A DNA stretch of 40,857 nt from Paramagnetospirillum caucaseum. GTDB taxonomy: Bacteria; Pseudomonadota; Alphaproteobacteria; Rhodospirillales; Magnetospirillaceae. Within the stretch, counting starts at the first letter, position 1. Every line of letters begins with the position of its first letter. The stretch lies in NCBI RefSeq assembly GCF_000342045.1, contig NZ_AONQ01000041.1, positions 1 to 40,857 on the forward strand. Reading direction: 5' to 3'. Both the position numbers and the translations under genes were made by a program. The notes under the pieces are model-generated. The model did no database searches. It was not told the DNA's origin and was given only the letters and a program-made list of their open reading frames with translations. Of the stretch, positions 15,066 to 23,699 are shown one piece after another.

Positions 15066-17159
15066 ATGATCCTCGACCGCACCCGCCCGCTGTTCATCCG
15101 CCTGCTGCTGCTGGTGGTGCTGGTGCTGGTGCCGCCGGTGGCGTGGATCGCCCATCAGGCCACCGGCGAGTTCAGCCGCGGCCTGATTCCCGAGATGGAC
15201 AAGAAGGCCGAGGCCATCGGCCGCGATCTGGAGCAGTCCATCGAACGGGCGGTCGGCTACGGTATTCCTCTCGACCAGTTGCAGGGGATGGACCAGTTCT
15301 TCGCCCCCGTCCTGGCCGCCAACCCGGAAATCCGCTATCTGGCGGTGACCGACCGCGCCGGCAAGGTGCTGTTCATCGAAGGCGCCGAGCGGTCGGTGCT
15401 GGAAGCCGTCTATGGCGGCGCCGACTTCGCCGCCGGAACGGAGCATTCGCGCAAGCTGGCGCTGGGCGGTTTCATCGATCTGGCGCAGCCGTTGGCCATC
15501 AAGGGCGCTCGCATCGGCCACATCCATGTGGGCATGGACCAGGATTACGTCGGAGGCCGCCTGCAGGAGATTCTCGTCGATCTGGCGGTGGTCACCCTGG
15601 GGGCGCTGCTGGTGGCGGTGGAGATCCTGCTGTTCGTGGTGACCTTCAACATCACCGGCCCCATGCGGGTGGTGGGCACGGTGATGGAACGGGTGCGGCG
15701 CGGCGATTTCAGCTGTTCGGCCGGCGTCACCTCCGACGACGAGGTGGGGCGCTTCGTGCACGGCTTCAACGGCGCCATCCGGCTGGCCGACCAGTTGTTC
15801 CGCCGGCTGGAGGCCTATATCGACGAGGTCAAGGCCGCCCATTTCGATGCCGGCGTGGTCGAGAAGGTCAAGGACATCGAGTCCCGGGTGCGCTTCCTGT
15901 TCCGCTTCGCCCGCAACGGCCGGCCCGAGATCGTCAACGAGCACCAGGCCACCGACATCCGCCTGCCGCTGTTCCTTTTCGTGTTCGCGGAAGAGATCTC
16001 GCGCTCGTTCATGCCGCTCTACATCCGCGACCTCTACGCCCCCATTCCCGGCCTGACGCCGGAACTGGCCATGGGCCTGCCCATCGCCCTGTTCATGCTG
16101 GTGATCGCCCTGGCCTCGCCCTCGGCCTCGCTGCTGGCCAACCGGCTGGGGGCGCGCCGGGTGTTCCTGATCGGGCTGGTGCCGGCCACCATCGGCTTCG
16201 TCATGTCGGCGCTGGCGGTGACCATCTACGACCTGATCGCCTGGCGGGCGGCGACGGCGCTGGGCTACGCCTTCATCACCATGGCCTGCCAGGGCTACAT
16301 CGCCCAGGTGTCGCAGCAGCAGACCCGCACCCAGGGCCTGGGCGTCTATGTGGGCGCCGTGCTGACCGCCAGCGTGTGTGGCACCGGCATCGGCGGCGTG
16401 CTGGCCGAGCGGGTGGGCTTCCGCGTCACCTTCCTGGTGGCCGGCGCGCTGACGGTGATCACCGCCGTACTGATCTGGCGCCTGTTGGACAGCACCCAGC
16501 CGCAAGCCGAGGGGCCCAGCCCGCGCAAGCGCGACTTCCTGCGGCTGCTGCGCAACTGGCGCTTTTCGGCGCTGGTGGCCTTCGCCGCCATTCCCGCCAA
16601 GATGGCGCTCACCGGCTTCCTGTTCTTCCTGGTGCCGCTGACGCTCTCCCAGAACCCGTCCCTCGACCTGGGGGACGTGGCCCGGATGATGATGGCCTAT
16701 CCGGTGTCGGTGGTGCTGCTGTCGCCGCTGGTGGCCCGCTTCGCCGACCGGGTGGGGTGGCGGGTCGGGCTGGTGGCGGCGGGTGGCCTGCTGGGCGGGG
16801 CCGGGCTGGTGCTGCCCGCCTTCTGGGACGAGCCGGTCCTGGCGGTGCAGGCGGCCATCCTGCTGCTGGGCGTCTCGCACGGCCTGTCGGCCTCGCCGCA
16901 GCTGGCCATGATCCCCGATCTGTGCTGGACCGAGTGCCGGGCCATCGGCCAGACCAACGTGCTGGCCTTCCTGCGTCTGGCCGAGCGCATCGGCAGCTTC
17001 GCCGGGCCGCTGCTGGCGGCGGCGCTGATCCCGCTTTACGGCCATCAGGGGGCCATCGTGGCGCTGGGCTGGCTGGTGCTGGGCATGGCGGCGGTGTTCG
17101 CCCTGCTGTCCTTCGCCTACCATGCCGGTCCCCATATCGAGACGGAGTGGGGGGAATGA
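15066..17159 (+). CDS. Periplasmic sensor-HAMP-MFS transporter fusion
   Basis: A 697-residue protein in two halves. Residues 1-255 are a sensor: membrane helix 10-30, a periplasmic domain with the Cache-like IRYLAVTDRAGKVLFIEGAE, a second helix at about 169-196 and a HAMP domain (NITGPMRVVGTVMERVRRGDF ... DDEVGRFVHGF). Residues about 298-690 form a 12-helix major facilitator transporter with the loop motif [13 protein letters not shown] between helices 2 and 3 and ADRVGWRVG between helices 8 and 9. I know of no characterised MFS protein controlled by a covalently linked HAMP sensor. A frame fusion error is unlikely, since one open frame spans both. The gene starts ten bases after gene 1 with a GAGGGGG ribosome site. 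Confidence 0.8.
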   Translation: MILDRTRPLFIRLLLLVVLVLVPPVAWIAHQATGEFSRGLIPEMDKKAEAIGRDLEQSIERAVGYGIPLDQLQGMDQFFAPVLAANPEIRYLAVTDRAGKVLFIEGAERSVLEAVYGGADFAAGTEHSRKLALGGFIDLAQPLAIKGARIGHIHVGMDQDYVGGRLQEILVDLAVVTLGALLVAVEILLFVVTFNITGPMRVVGTVMERVRRGDFSCSAGVTSDDEVGRFVHGFNGAIRLADQLFRRLEAYIDEVKAAHFDAGVVEKVKDIESRVRFLFRFARNGRPEIVNEHQATDIRLPLFLFVFAEEISRSFMPLYIRDLYAPIPGLTPELAMGLPIALFMLVIALASPSASLLANRLGARRVFLIGLVPATIGFVMSALAVTIYDLIAWRAATALGYAFITMACQGYIAQVSQQQTRTQGLGVYVGAVLTASVCGTGIGGVLAERVGFRVTFLVAGALTVITAVLIWRLLDSTQPQAEGPSPRKRDFLRLLRNWRFSALVAFAAIPAKMALTGFLFFLVPLTLSQNPSLDLGDVARMMMAYPVSVVLLSPLVARFADRVGWRVGLVAAGGLLGGAGLVLPAFWDEPVLAVQAAILLLGVSHGLSASPQLAMIPDLCWTECRAIGQTNVLAFLRLAERIGSFAGPLLAAALIPLYGHQGAIVALGWLVLGMAAVFALLSFAYHAGPHIETEWGE

Positions 17160-18181
17160 GACGACTCGTCACCCTGATCCTGGCGGCATGCGCCCTGGCC
17201 CTGTCCGGGCCTGCCGGGGCGGCCGAGCCGGGGGCCAAGCCGTTCCGCATCTACATGGCCCTGTGGCGGGGCTGGGAGGATGCCGCCCAGGGCTTCAAGG
17301 ACTATTTCGCCAACCAGGGCATTCCGGTGGAGCTGATCATCCGCGACGCCGGCCAGGACAAGGCCAAGCTCAAGGATTTCGTCGCCGAGGCCAAGGCGCT
17401 GAAGGTGGATCTGGTGTTCACCTGGGGCACCACGGTCAGCGAGGAGATGCTGGGCCGTTTCGATTCCGCCGACCCGGCGCGGCACATCACCGACATCCCG
17501 GCGGTGTTCGCGGTGGTGTCGCAGCCGGTGGGCGGCGTGGTGCCCAGCCTGTCGTCGTCGGAGCGCAACATCACCGGCACCCTGTACCTGGTACCCATGG
17601 AGACCCAGGTCAACCTGATCCAGTCCTACCGGCCGGTGAAGCGGCTGGGCATGGTCTATAATCCGCTGGAGCGCAATTCCCAGGTGGCGGCCGAGCAGCT
17701 GGACGGCATCGGCAAGGCCACCGGCTTCGAGGTGGTGGCCCTGCCGGTGGATGTGGCCGAGGGCAAGCCCAAGCCGGCCAGCATCGCGCTCAAGGTGGCG
17801 GAGATCAAGGCGGCGCGGGTGGATTTCCTCTACATTCCGCCCGACACCTTCCTCAACATCAACCGCGACATCCTGACCCAGGCGGCGCTCGACCACGCCA
17901 TCCCCACCTTCGCGGCGGCGGAGAATCCGGTGGTGACCTCCAAGGCGATGTTCGGCGGCGTCTACCGCTACTACACGGTGGGCCAGCTGACTGCCTACAA
18001 GGCCGAGCAGATCCTGGTCCGCAAGATCGCTCCCAAGGACATTCCCATCGATGCGCCCAAGCGGCTGTCGGTGCTGATCAACATGCCGGTGGTGCGGCAG
18101 ATCGGTCTCTTTCCCCCCATGAAGCTGATGGGGCTGGCCGAGATCATCGACCGCACCGAGGCCAAGGAGAACAAGCCTTGA
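17157..18181 (+). CDS. ABC-type substrate-binding protein, PF04392 family
   Basis: A 341-residue periplasmic binding protein with signal peptide (RLVTLILAACALALSGPAGAAEP) and the ABC_sub_bind (PF04392) pattern: FRIYMALWRGWEDAAQGFKD, DLVFTWGTTVSEEML, IPAVFAVVSQPV, RLGMVYNPLERNSQ and PTFAAAENPVV. The family binds Trp/Tyr-like amino acids in some ABC systems, but many members stand beside signalling genes. No permease or ATPase gene is nearby, so it more likely presents a ligand to the neighbouring sensors or the MFS half of gene 2. Its ATG overlaps the preceding stop (ATGA). Confidence 0.85.
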
Positions 18182-19092
18182 TCACCTCCCACCCGCCCCT
18201 CCGCATTCTGGTCTGCACCAAGATGGACCTGGCGGGGGCCTTGATTCTCAACACCCTGCTGCCGCATCTGGCCGGCGACACGGTGATGGTGCTGATGAGC
18301 GAGAAGACGCGGCCCGTCGAGAACACCGTGCCCGAACTGGCGGAGATCAAGTTCTTCGAGCGCGACCTGCCCATGGACATCCTGTTCCCGCTGCTCGACC
18401 GGGCGGAAGCGTCCGGCGTCGGAGAGGGGGGGGCGCCGCTGCTGACCTTCGCCGGGCTGTCGCAGCGCTACGGCATCACCATCGAAAGCATCTCCGACCT
18501 CAACGGGCCGGAGGGCGAGGCCCGCATCCGCGCCTTCGCCCCCGACCTGACCATCTCGGCGCGTTTCTCGCTGATCTTCAAGCCCAACACCTACGATATC
18601 CCCCGGCTCGGCACCTACAACATCCATCCCGGCGCCCTGCCGCGCTATGCCGGGCTGTTCGCGCCGTTCCGCTGCCTGCTCGACGGCTCCGATTCCATCG
18701 GCTGCACCCTGCACCGGGTGGACAAGGGCATCGACACCGGCCCCATCGTCGGTATCGGCTATCTGCCCATCGAGCGGCAACGCTCGCTGCTCTGGCACGT
18801 GGTCAACACCTACCAGCCGGGCCTCGCCCTGTTCCTTGCCATGCTGGCCGGGCTGCGCCAGGGCCGCCAGCCCGAATACGCGGCGCAGGATTTCAGCCTG
18901 CGCCAGTACGGCTCGCTGCCGGGTCCCGAGCCCTTCGCCGCCTTCAAGGCCAAGGGGCTGAAACTGTTCGAACCGGCCGAGTATCTGGAGATACTGTCGG
19001 GCTTCCTGCCGCCGGACATGGCCATGCCCGGCGCGGTGGCCAACGCGGTGGTCAACGGGCGGGGGGATGCATGCTGCTCCGCACCCGCGTAA
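18178..19092 (+). CDS. Formyltransferase-family enzyme (formyl_trans_N fold)
   Basis: A 304-residue protein with the N10-formyl-THF-dependent formyltransferase fold. The catalytic Asn-His-Asp set is visible: YNIHPGALPRYAGLFAPFRC gives Asn and His, and HRVDKGIDTGPIVG gives Asp. The N-terminus (RILVCTKMDLAGALILNTLLPHL) is unlike Fmt or ArnA, so this is neither the methionyl-tRNA nor the L-Ara4N enzyme; a sugar-nucleotide or amino-compound N-formylase is possible. The start is an unusual TTG that overlaps the upstream stop (TTGA) but has a strong AAGGAG ribosome site eight bases away. The 3' end overlaps the next gene by 22 bases. A biosynthetic enzyme inside a sensor operon is unexpected. Confidence 0.75.
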   Translation: MITSHPPLRILVCTKMDLAGALILNTLLPHLAGDTVMVLMSEKTRPVENTVPELAEIKFFERDLPMDILFPLLDRAEASGVGEGGAPLLTFAGLSQRYGITIESISDLNGPEGEARIRAFAPDLTISARFSLIFKPNTYDIPRLGTYNIHPGALPRYAGLFAPFRCLLDGSDSIGCTLHRVDKGIDTGPIVGIGYLPIERQRSLLWHVVNTYQPGLALFLAMLAGLRQGRQPEYAAQDFSLRQYGSLPGPEPFAAFKAKGLKLFEPAEYLEILSGFLPPDMAMPGAVANAVVNGRGDACCSAPA

Positions 19093-21791
19093 CGCTCATC
19101 GTCACCGTCACCTATTCCCTGCTGGTGGCGGGGTTGTTCTTCGCCGGCCTGAAGAACGAGGAACTGGCCGACGAGCGTTATGTCCAGGCCACCCTCAACG
19201 GCCAGCAGATCTTCTGGGACAAGCTGGTGGAGAATACCGTCCAGCGCCTGGAAGCCGCCGCGCCGCTGCTGACCGCCAACCAGGAGATGATCGCCGCCAT
19301 CGCCCGCAAAAGCCCGAGCGAGGCGCGCGAGGCCATGGCCCCGACCATCGCCGGGCTGGCCCGGCGCGGTGTCGGGCGGGCCGAGATCGTTGGCCTGGAC
19401 GGCGACCTGCTCTATTCGTCCCAGGGTTCGCTGCTGGACACGCCCCTGGTGGATGCAGGCACGGTGCGGCTGATCGCCGAGAGCGGCAAGGCGCGCACCG
19501 GCATTACCCAGAACAGCGACAAGCAGTTCATCGCCGCCATCACCGTGCCGCTGGCCGGGCTGGACGGGACGGTGGTCGGCGTCGCCACCATCGTTTCCGA
19601 TCTGCGGCCGCCGCTGGAGGAGTTCAAGGCCTCGACCGGGTCCGATGTCTTCCTGGTGGACCGGGTCGGGCAGATGACCGACGGCACCAATGACCTGCTG
19701 TGGAAGGTGTTCGAGTCCAAGATTTCGGTCCGCAAGAGCCGGCTGGAGAGCTGGCGCGACGGCTCGCGCTTCTATTCCGTGGTGGTGTTCCCGCTGTCCG
19801 ACGGCGAGGGCAGGGTGATCGGCGCCCTGGTCAGCGTGCGCGATTCCACCGAGACCCAGGCCCGCCAGCACGAGATCCGCATGATCGCCATCGGGGCGGT
19901 GGGGCTGTTCCTGGTCTTCGTGCTGGCCGTGTTCTCGGTCTATCTGCGCCGCTCGTTCGATCCCCTCGACCAGGCCATCGCGGTGCTCAACGCCTTGTCC
20001 CGGGGCGATACCTCGGTGATGCTCGACGTGCGCCACGACAACGACGAGATCGGCCGCATCGCCAGCACGGTGGGAGTGTTCCGCGAGAACGCCATCAAGA
20101 TCGACCTGCTGGAGGAGCGGCGCGAGCGCCAGCGCCGCCGCCAGGAACTGTTCATCCGCCTGCAGATGCTGCGCCTGTCCGAGATGCTGGAGCAGGACGC
20201 CCGCGAGGCGGTGCTGGACGACCTCAAGCAGATCGAGGAACTGTCCAGCCGCCCGACCGCCGGCGCCGAGGGCGGCGACGGCTCCAAGGGCGAGCTGGAG
20301 GTGCTGGCGGTGGCCTTCCAGACCATGTCGTCGCGCATCCGCGAACAGCACGAGCGTCTGGAATCGCTGATTGCCGAGCGCACCCGCGACGTGGAGATCC
20401 TGCGCGAGGCCCTGCGCACCCGCGACCAGCTGGCGGCGCTGCGCCAGGAACTGGACTTCGCCCGGGAATTACAGCTGTCCTCGCTGCCCCAGGTGTTCCC
20501 GCCCTTCCCCGAACGGGGCGAGTTCCAGATTCACGCCTCCATGGTGCCGGCCAAGGAGGTGGGGGGCGATTTCTACGACTTCTTCCTCATCGACCACCAC
20601 CACCTGGGCTTCGTCATCGGCGACGCCTCGGGCAAGGGCGTGCCGGCGGCCATGTTCATCGCCATTACCCGCTCGCTGGTCAAGGCGGTGGCGCCGCTGT
20701 CCAGTTCGCCCGGCGAATGCATGGCCTTCGTCAACACCATGCTGGCCCGCGACAACCCCCAGACCCTGTTCGCCACCTGCTTCTACGGCGTGCTCGACAC
20801 CCGCAGCGGCGAGGTGGGGTTCTGCAATGCCGGCCACCCGCCGCCCATGATCCTGCGGGCCGACGGTTCCGTGCAGGCCATCCGCGACGTCTCGGGCGTG
20901 GCGTTGGGGGTGCTGGAGGATCTGGAATACGAGACCGGCACCTTCACCCTGAATCCCGGCGAAGTGGTCCATCTCTATACCGACGGCGTCACCGAGGCCC
21001 AGAATTCCGCCGATGCCCTCTATGACGAGCCGCGCCTGATCGCCGAACTGGGCGGTACCGAGGATTCAAATCCCGAGGCGGTGATCGCCGGGGTGCTGCG
21101 CTCGGTGGAGGCCTTCGTCGGCAACGCGCCACAATTCGACGATATCACCATGTTGACGCTGCGCTTCGATCAGGCTTCCATGGAGGCGGATGCGCCCATG
21201 GAAGTCCGGCCGCGGCTGATGCTGACCGGCTTCCAGGCGCCGGGAGGGAACGACATGGACGGCAGGGGCATGCCCGCGCCCGCGGACGAGATTGCGGCGG
21301 CTTCCGTGCCGCCCGCCATCGTACCGCCCGCCGTCACTCCGGCCCAGCGTCCGCCGTTCCAGGACATGGAACCCAAGCGGGCGGCCATGGTCATCGGCAA
21401 CGATGTCGCGGAACTGGAGCGGCTGGCGGATTTGGTGGACGTCTTCATCGAGGAGAACGGCCTGCCGGAAAAGCTGGCCTTCAACCTCAATGTCTGCCTG
21501 GACGAATTGATCACCAACATTATCTCGTACGGATACGATGACGAGGATGCCCATGAAATCCAGGTGGAGTTCGTCTACGATGGCCGGGAATTCGTGACCC
21601 GCATTATCGACGACGCCAAGGAGTACGATCCTTTTACCGAGGCGCCCATTCCCGACCTCGACCTGGACGTCGAGGACCGGCCCATCGGCGGGCTGGGGGT
21701 CTTCCTGGTGAAGGAGTTCATGGATGGAACCGAGTATGCGCACGAGGGCGGCCGCAACACCACCACCCTGCGCAAGACGATTTCGGCATAG
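19071..21791 (+). CDS. Sensor-HAMP-PP2C phosphatase-HATPase fusion (SpoIIE/RsbW type)
   Basis: A 906-residue signalling protein. Domains in order: membrane helix 5-25; periplasmic sensor (double Cache-like) 26-268; helix 270-292; HAMP 290-345 (SFDPLDQAIAVLNALSRGD...NDEIGRIAS); coiled coil to about 455; SpoIIE-type PP2C phosphatase 460-705 with metal motifs KEVGGDFYDFF, IGDASGKGVPAAMF, YTDGVTEAQN and FDDITMLTL; Pro-rich linker; RsbW-like HATPase 773-906 with the N-box CLDELITNIISYGY and RPIGGLGVFLV. Both the phosphatase and the kinase that act on a STAS antagonist are thus in one chain, and the STAS gene follows. The G1 box reads DDAKEYDP, with Ala where Gly is usual, which may weaken ATP binding. 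It overlaps the upstream gene by 22 bases. Confidence 0.9.
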   Translation: MLLRTRVTLIVTVTYSLLVAGLFFAGLKNEELADERYVQATLNGQQIFWDKLVENTVQRLEAAAPLLTANQEMIAAIARKSPSEAREAMAPTIAGLARRGVGRAEIVGLDGDLLYSSQGSLLDTPLVDAGTVRLIAESGKARTGITQNSDKQFIAAITVPLAGLDGTVVGVATIVSDLRPPLEEFKASTGSDVFLVDRVGQMTDGTNDLLWKVFESKISVRKSRLESWRDGSRFYSVVVFPLSDGEGRVIGALVSVRDSTETQARQHEIRMIAIGAVGLFLVFVLAVFSVYLRRSFDPLDQAIAVLNALSRGDTSVMLDVRHDNDEIGRIASTVGVFRENAIKIDLLEERRERQRRRQELFIRLQMLRLSEMLEQDAREAVLDDLKQIEELSSRPTAGAEGGDGSKGELEVLAVAFQTMSSRIREQHERLESLIAERTRDVEILREALRTRDQLAALRQELDFARELQLSSLPQVFPPFPERGEFQIHASMVPAKEVGGDFYDFFLIDHHHLGFVIGDASGKGVPAAMFIAITRSLVKAVAPLSSSPGECMAFVNTMLARDNPQTLFATCFYGVLDTRSGEVGFCNAGHPPPMILRADGSVQAIRDVSGVALGVLEDLEYETGTFTLNPGEVVHLYTDGVTEAQNSADALYDEPRLIAELGGTEDSNPEAVIAGVLRSVEAFVGNAPQFDDITMLTLRFDQASMEADAPMEVRPRLMLTGFQAPGGNDMDGRGMPAPADEIAAASVPPAIVPPAVTPAQRPPFQDMEPKRAAMVIGNDVAELERLADLVDVFIEENGLPEKLAFNLNVCLDELITNIISYGYDDEDAHEIQVEFVYDGREFVTRIIDDAKEYDPFTEAPIPDLDLDVEDRPIGGLGVFLVKEFMDGTEYAHEGGRNTTTLRKTISA

Positions 21792-21805
21792 GAGAGTTCT
21801 AGGTT

Positions 21806-22135
21806 ATGGAAATCCGTGAAGAACAGGCTGGCGACGCCACCGTGCTGGTTCCCCTCGCCCGGGTGGACAGTTCGACGGCCAAGGCCTTCGAGGCCCGCGT
21901 CCTGGCGGTGGTCAACGCCGGCGCGCCCAAGATTCTGATCGATTTCGGCGAGTTGGACTATATCTCCAGCGCCGGGCTGCGCGTGGTGCTGGTGGGGGCC
22001 AAGATGACGCGGGGCACCCGCAAGTTCGCGCTGTGCTCCATGCGGCCCCATATCCGCGAGGTGTTCGACGTCTCGGGCTTCGCCAAGATCCTGTCCATCT
22101 ACGCCGACCGCGAGGCCGCGCTGGCCGCCCTGTGA
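21806..22135 (+). CDS. STAS-domain anti-sigma factor antagonist
   Basis: A 109-residue single STAS domain, the SpoIIAA/RsbV type. The phosphoacceptor loop is intact (ELDYISSAGLRVVL, with the usual Ser-Ser-Ala-Gly-Leu), preceded by ARVDSSTAKAFE and followed by FALCSMRPHIREVFDVSGF. Its phosphorylation state should be set by the kinase and phosphatase domains of the preceding gene product, 14 bases upstream with a TAGGAGAG ribosome site. No sigma factor or separate anti-sigma gene is present, so the downstream target is elsewhere, or is the HATPase of the same fusion protein. Confidence 0.92.
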   Translation: MEIREEQAGDATVLVPLARVDSSTAKAFEARVLAVVNAGAPKILIDFGELDYISSAGLRVVLVGAKMTRGTRKFALCSMRPHIREVFDVSGFAKILSIYADREAALAAL

Positions 22136-22250
22136 CGGCATCGCGTCAGGGCGGCTGGAATGTCTTCCTCGTCTGCGCTACCATGAGGGCTCGACCCTAA
22201 CCGCCCCACCATGGGCAAGACCAGGGCTGCGGGCCGAGGAGGGCAGGACC

Positions 22251-22481
22251 ATGAACGATCCCTACAAGAATATGCTCGAGATGCAGCAGGCCATGCTGGA
22301 AGGCTGGATGAATTCCACCAACCAGATGATGCAGTACTGGAAGCACCTGATCGAATTGCAGGAGCGCCTGATGCAGCACGCCACGTTCGGCCGCGACCAC
22401 GTGGAGATCGACGACGGGCCGTCTTTCACCGGCAAGTACGGCAAACGCCGCTTCGACATCGATCCCGAACGGGACGTCTGA
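22251..22481 (+). CDS. Small helical protein of unknown function
   Basis: A 76-residue protein preceded by a GGAGGGC ribosome site. The first 45 residues are strongly helical and Met/Gln-rich (NMLEMQQAMLEGWMNSTNQMMQYW then KHLIELQERLMQH), recalling short phasin-like or granule-associated segments; the rest is polar and acidic (GRDHVEIDDGPSF...FDIDPERDV). I do not recognise a family with confidence. It lies 115 bases after the STAS gene, where I see no terminator, so some read-through is possible, and it is followed by its own terminator. Confidence 0.6.
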   Translation: MNDPYKNMLEMQQAMLEGWMNSTNQMMQYWKHLIELQERLMQHATFGRDHVEIDDGPSFTGKYGKRRFDIDPERDV

Positions 22482-22500
22482 CCCGTCCCAGAGCCCCACG

Positions 22501-22520
22501 GCCCCGCCGCGGGGCTTTTT
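22501..22520 (+). terminator. Rho-independent terminator after the small helical gene
   Basis: GCCCCG-CCG-CGGGGC followed by TTTTT, 20 bases after the stop at 22481. It separates this gene from rodA, which ends at 22536 on the other strand. Confidence 0.8.
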
Positions 22521-22535
22521 CTTTGGGCTCCGGCC

Positions 22536-23699
22536 TCAATCCTCGCCCATGCCGCGCCGCGAGATGGGGATGTCGCGGTGGATATAGGCGCTCATCACCA
22601 GCCCCCAGCCCAGCAGCAGCGACAGCATGGCGGTGCCGCCGTAGGAAATCAGCGGCAGCGGCACGCCGACCACCGGCACCAATCCCATCACCATGGCGGT
22701 GTTGATGAAGAAGTAGAGGAAGAAGGTGGTGGCGATGCCGTGGGCCACCAGCCGGCCGAACTGCGAGCGGCAGCGGATGGCGATGGCATAGCCGTAGGCC
22801 AGCAGCAGGGCGTAAAGGCCGAGCAGCACCAACCCGCCCATCATACCCCATTCCTCGGCGAACATGGTGAAGATGAAGTCGGTCTGCTTCTCGGGCAGGA
22901 AGTTGAGGCGGCTTTGCGTTCCCATCATGTAGCCCTTGCCGAACAAGCCGCCCGAGCCGAGCGCGATTTTGGACTGGGTGATGTGGTAGCCGGCCCCCAG
23001 GGGATCGCTCTCGGGGTTGAGGAACACCAGCACCCGCTTCTTCTGGTATTCGCGCAGGAACTGCCAGGCCACCGGAATGGCGGCCAGGGAACCGGCGATG
23101 ACCACCACGAACTTCCACATGCGGACCCCGGCCATGAAGAACAGGGCGCCCGACGACATGATCAGCATCATGGCGGTGCCGAGATCGGGCTGTTTCAGCA
23201 CCAGGATGGCCGGGGCGAACACCATGATCATCGGCGGGATGAGGAACAGCGGCCGTCCGATCTCCTGCTGGCCGGCGCCGTGGAAATAGCGGGCGAGCGA
23301 CAGGATCAGGGCGATCTTCATGATTTCCGAGGGCTGCAGTTGGATGAAGCCCAGATCGATCCAGCGTTGCGCCCCCATGCCGATGGTGCCCTTCACCTCG
23401 ACCGCCACCAGCAGCACGAAGGCGATGGCGTAGATGCCGTAGGCGTGGCGCATCCAGAAGCGCAGATCGATCATGGCCACGGTGATCATCAGGCCGATGC
23501 CGACGGCGAAGCGGACCATCTGCTTGATGGCCCAGGGTTCCATGGACCCTTGCGCCGCCGAATAGAGCGTGGCGAAGCCCACCGAGGCGATGGCGGTCAG
23601 CACGGCGATCAGCGACCAGTTGATCTGCCAGATTTTGTCGCGCATGGACATTTCGGTGCGGTTGAGGCGCGACGGCGTGCGCGGCAGCGGCCTCAGCAT
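22536..23699 (-). CDS. rodA: Peptidoglycan glycosyltransferase RodA (SEDS family)
   Basis: SEDS-family polymerase that builds glycan strands during elongation with PBP2. 387 residues with about ten membrane helices. Family signatures include GAQRWIDLGFIQLQPSEIMK, VLKQPDLGTAMM, FGKGYMMGTQSRLNFLPEKQTDFIFTMFAEEWG (the catalytic Asp loop) and GVPLPLISYGGTAML near the end. The start at 23699 overlaps the last base of the mrdA stop; an internal Met (MSMRDKIW, about 16 codons in) would also give a normal protein. It is the last gene of the mre operon. Confidence 0.96.
   Translation of the reverse strand: MLRPLPRTPSRLNRTEMSMRDKIWQINWSLIAVLTAIASVGFATLYSAAQGSMEPWAIKQMVRFAVGIGLMITVAMIDLRFWMRHAYGIYAIAFVLLVAVEVKGTIGMGAQRWIDLGFIQLQPSEIMKIALILSLARYFHGAGQQEIGRPLFLIPPMIMVFAPAILVLKQPDLGTAMMLIMSSGALFFMAGVRMWKFVVVIAGSLAAIPVAWQFLREYQKKRVLVFLNPESDPLGAGYHITQSKIALGSGGLFGKGYMMGTQSRLNFLPEKQTDFIFTMFAEEWGMMGGLVLLGLYALLLAYGYAIAIRCRSQFGRLVAHGIATTFFLYFFINTAMVMGLVPVVGVPLPLISYGGTAMLSLLLGWGLVMSAYIHRDIPISRRGMGED

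Noticed and set aside
15143-17156. Long open plus-strand frame running into the binding-protein gene without a stop
   Set aside because: It is the third-position shadow of the sensor-MFS gene; the composition is Arg/Gly/Ala/Pro-rich with no domain, and the signal peptide of the binding protein starts cleanly at 17157.
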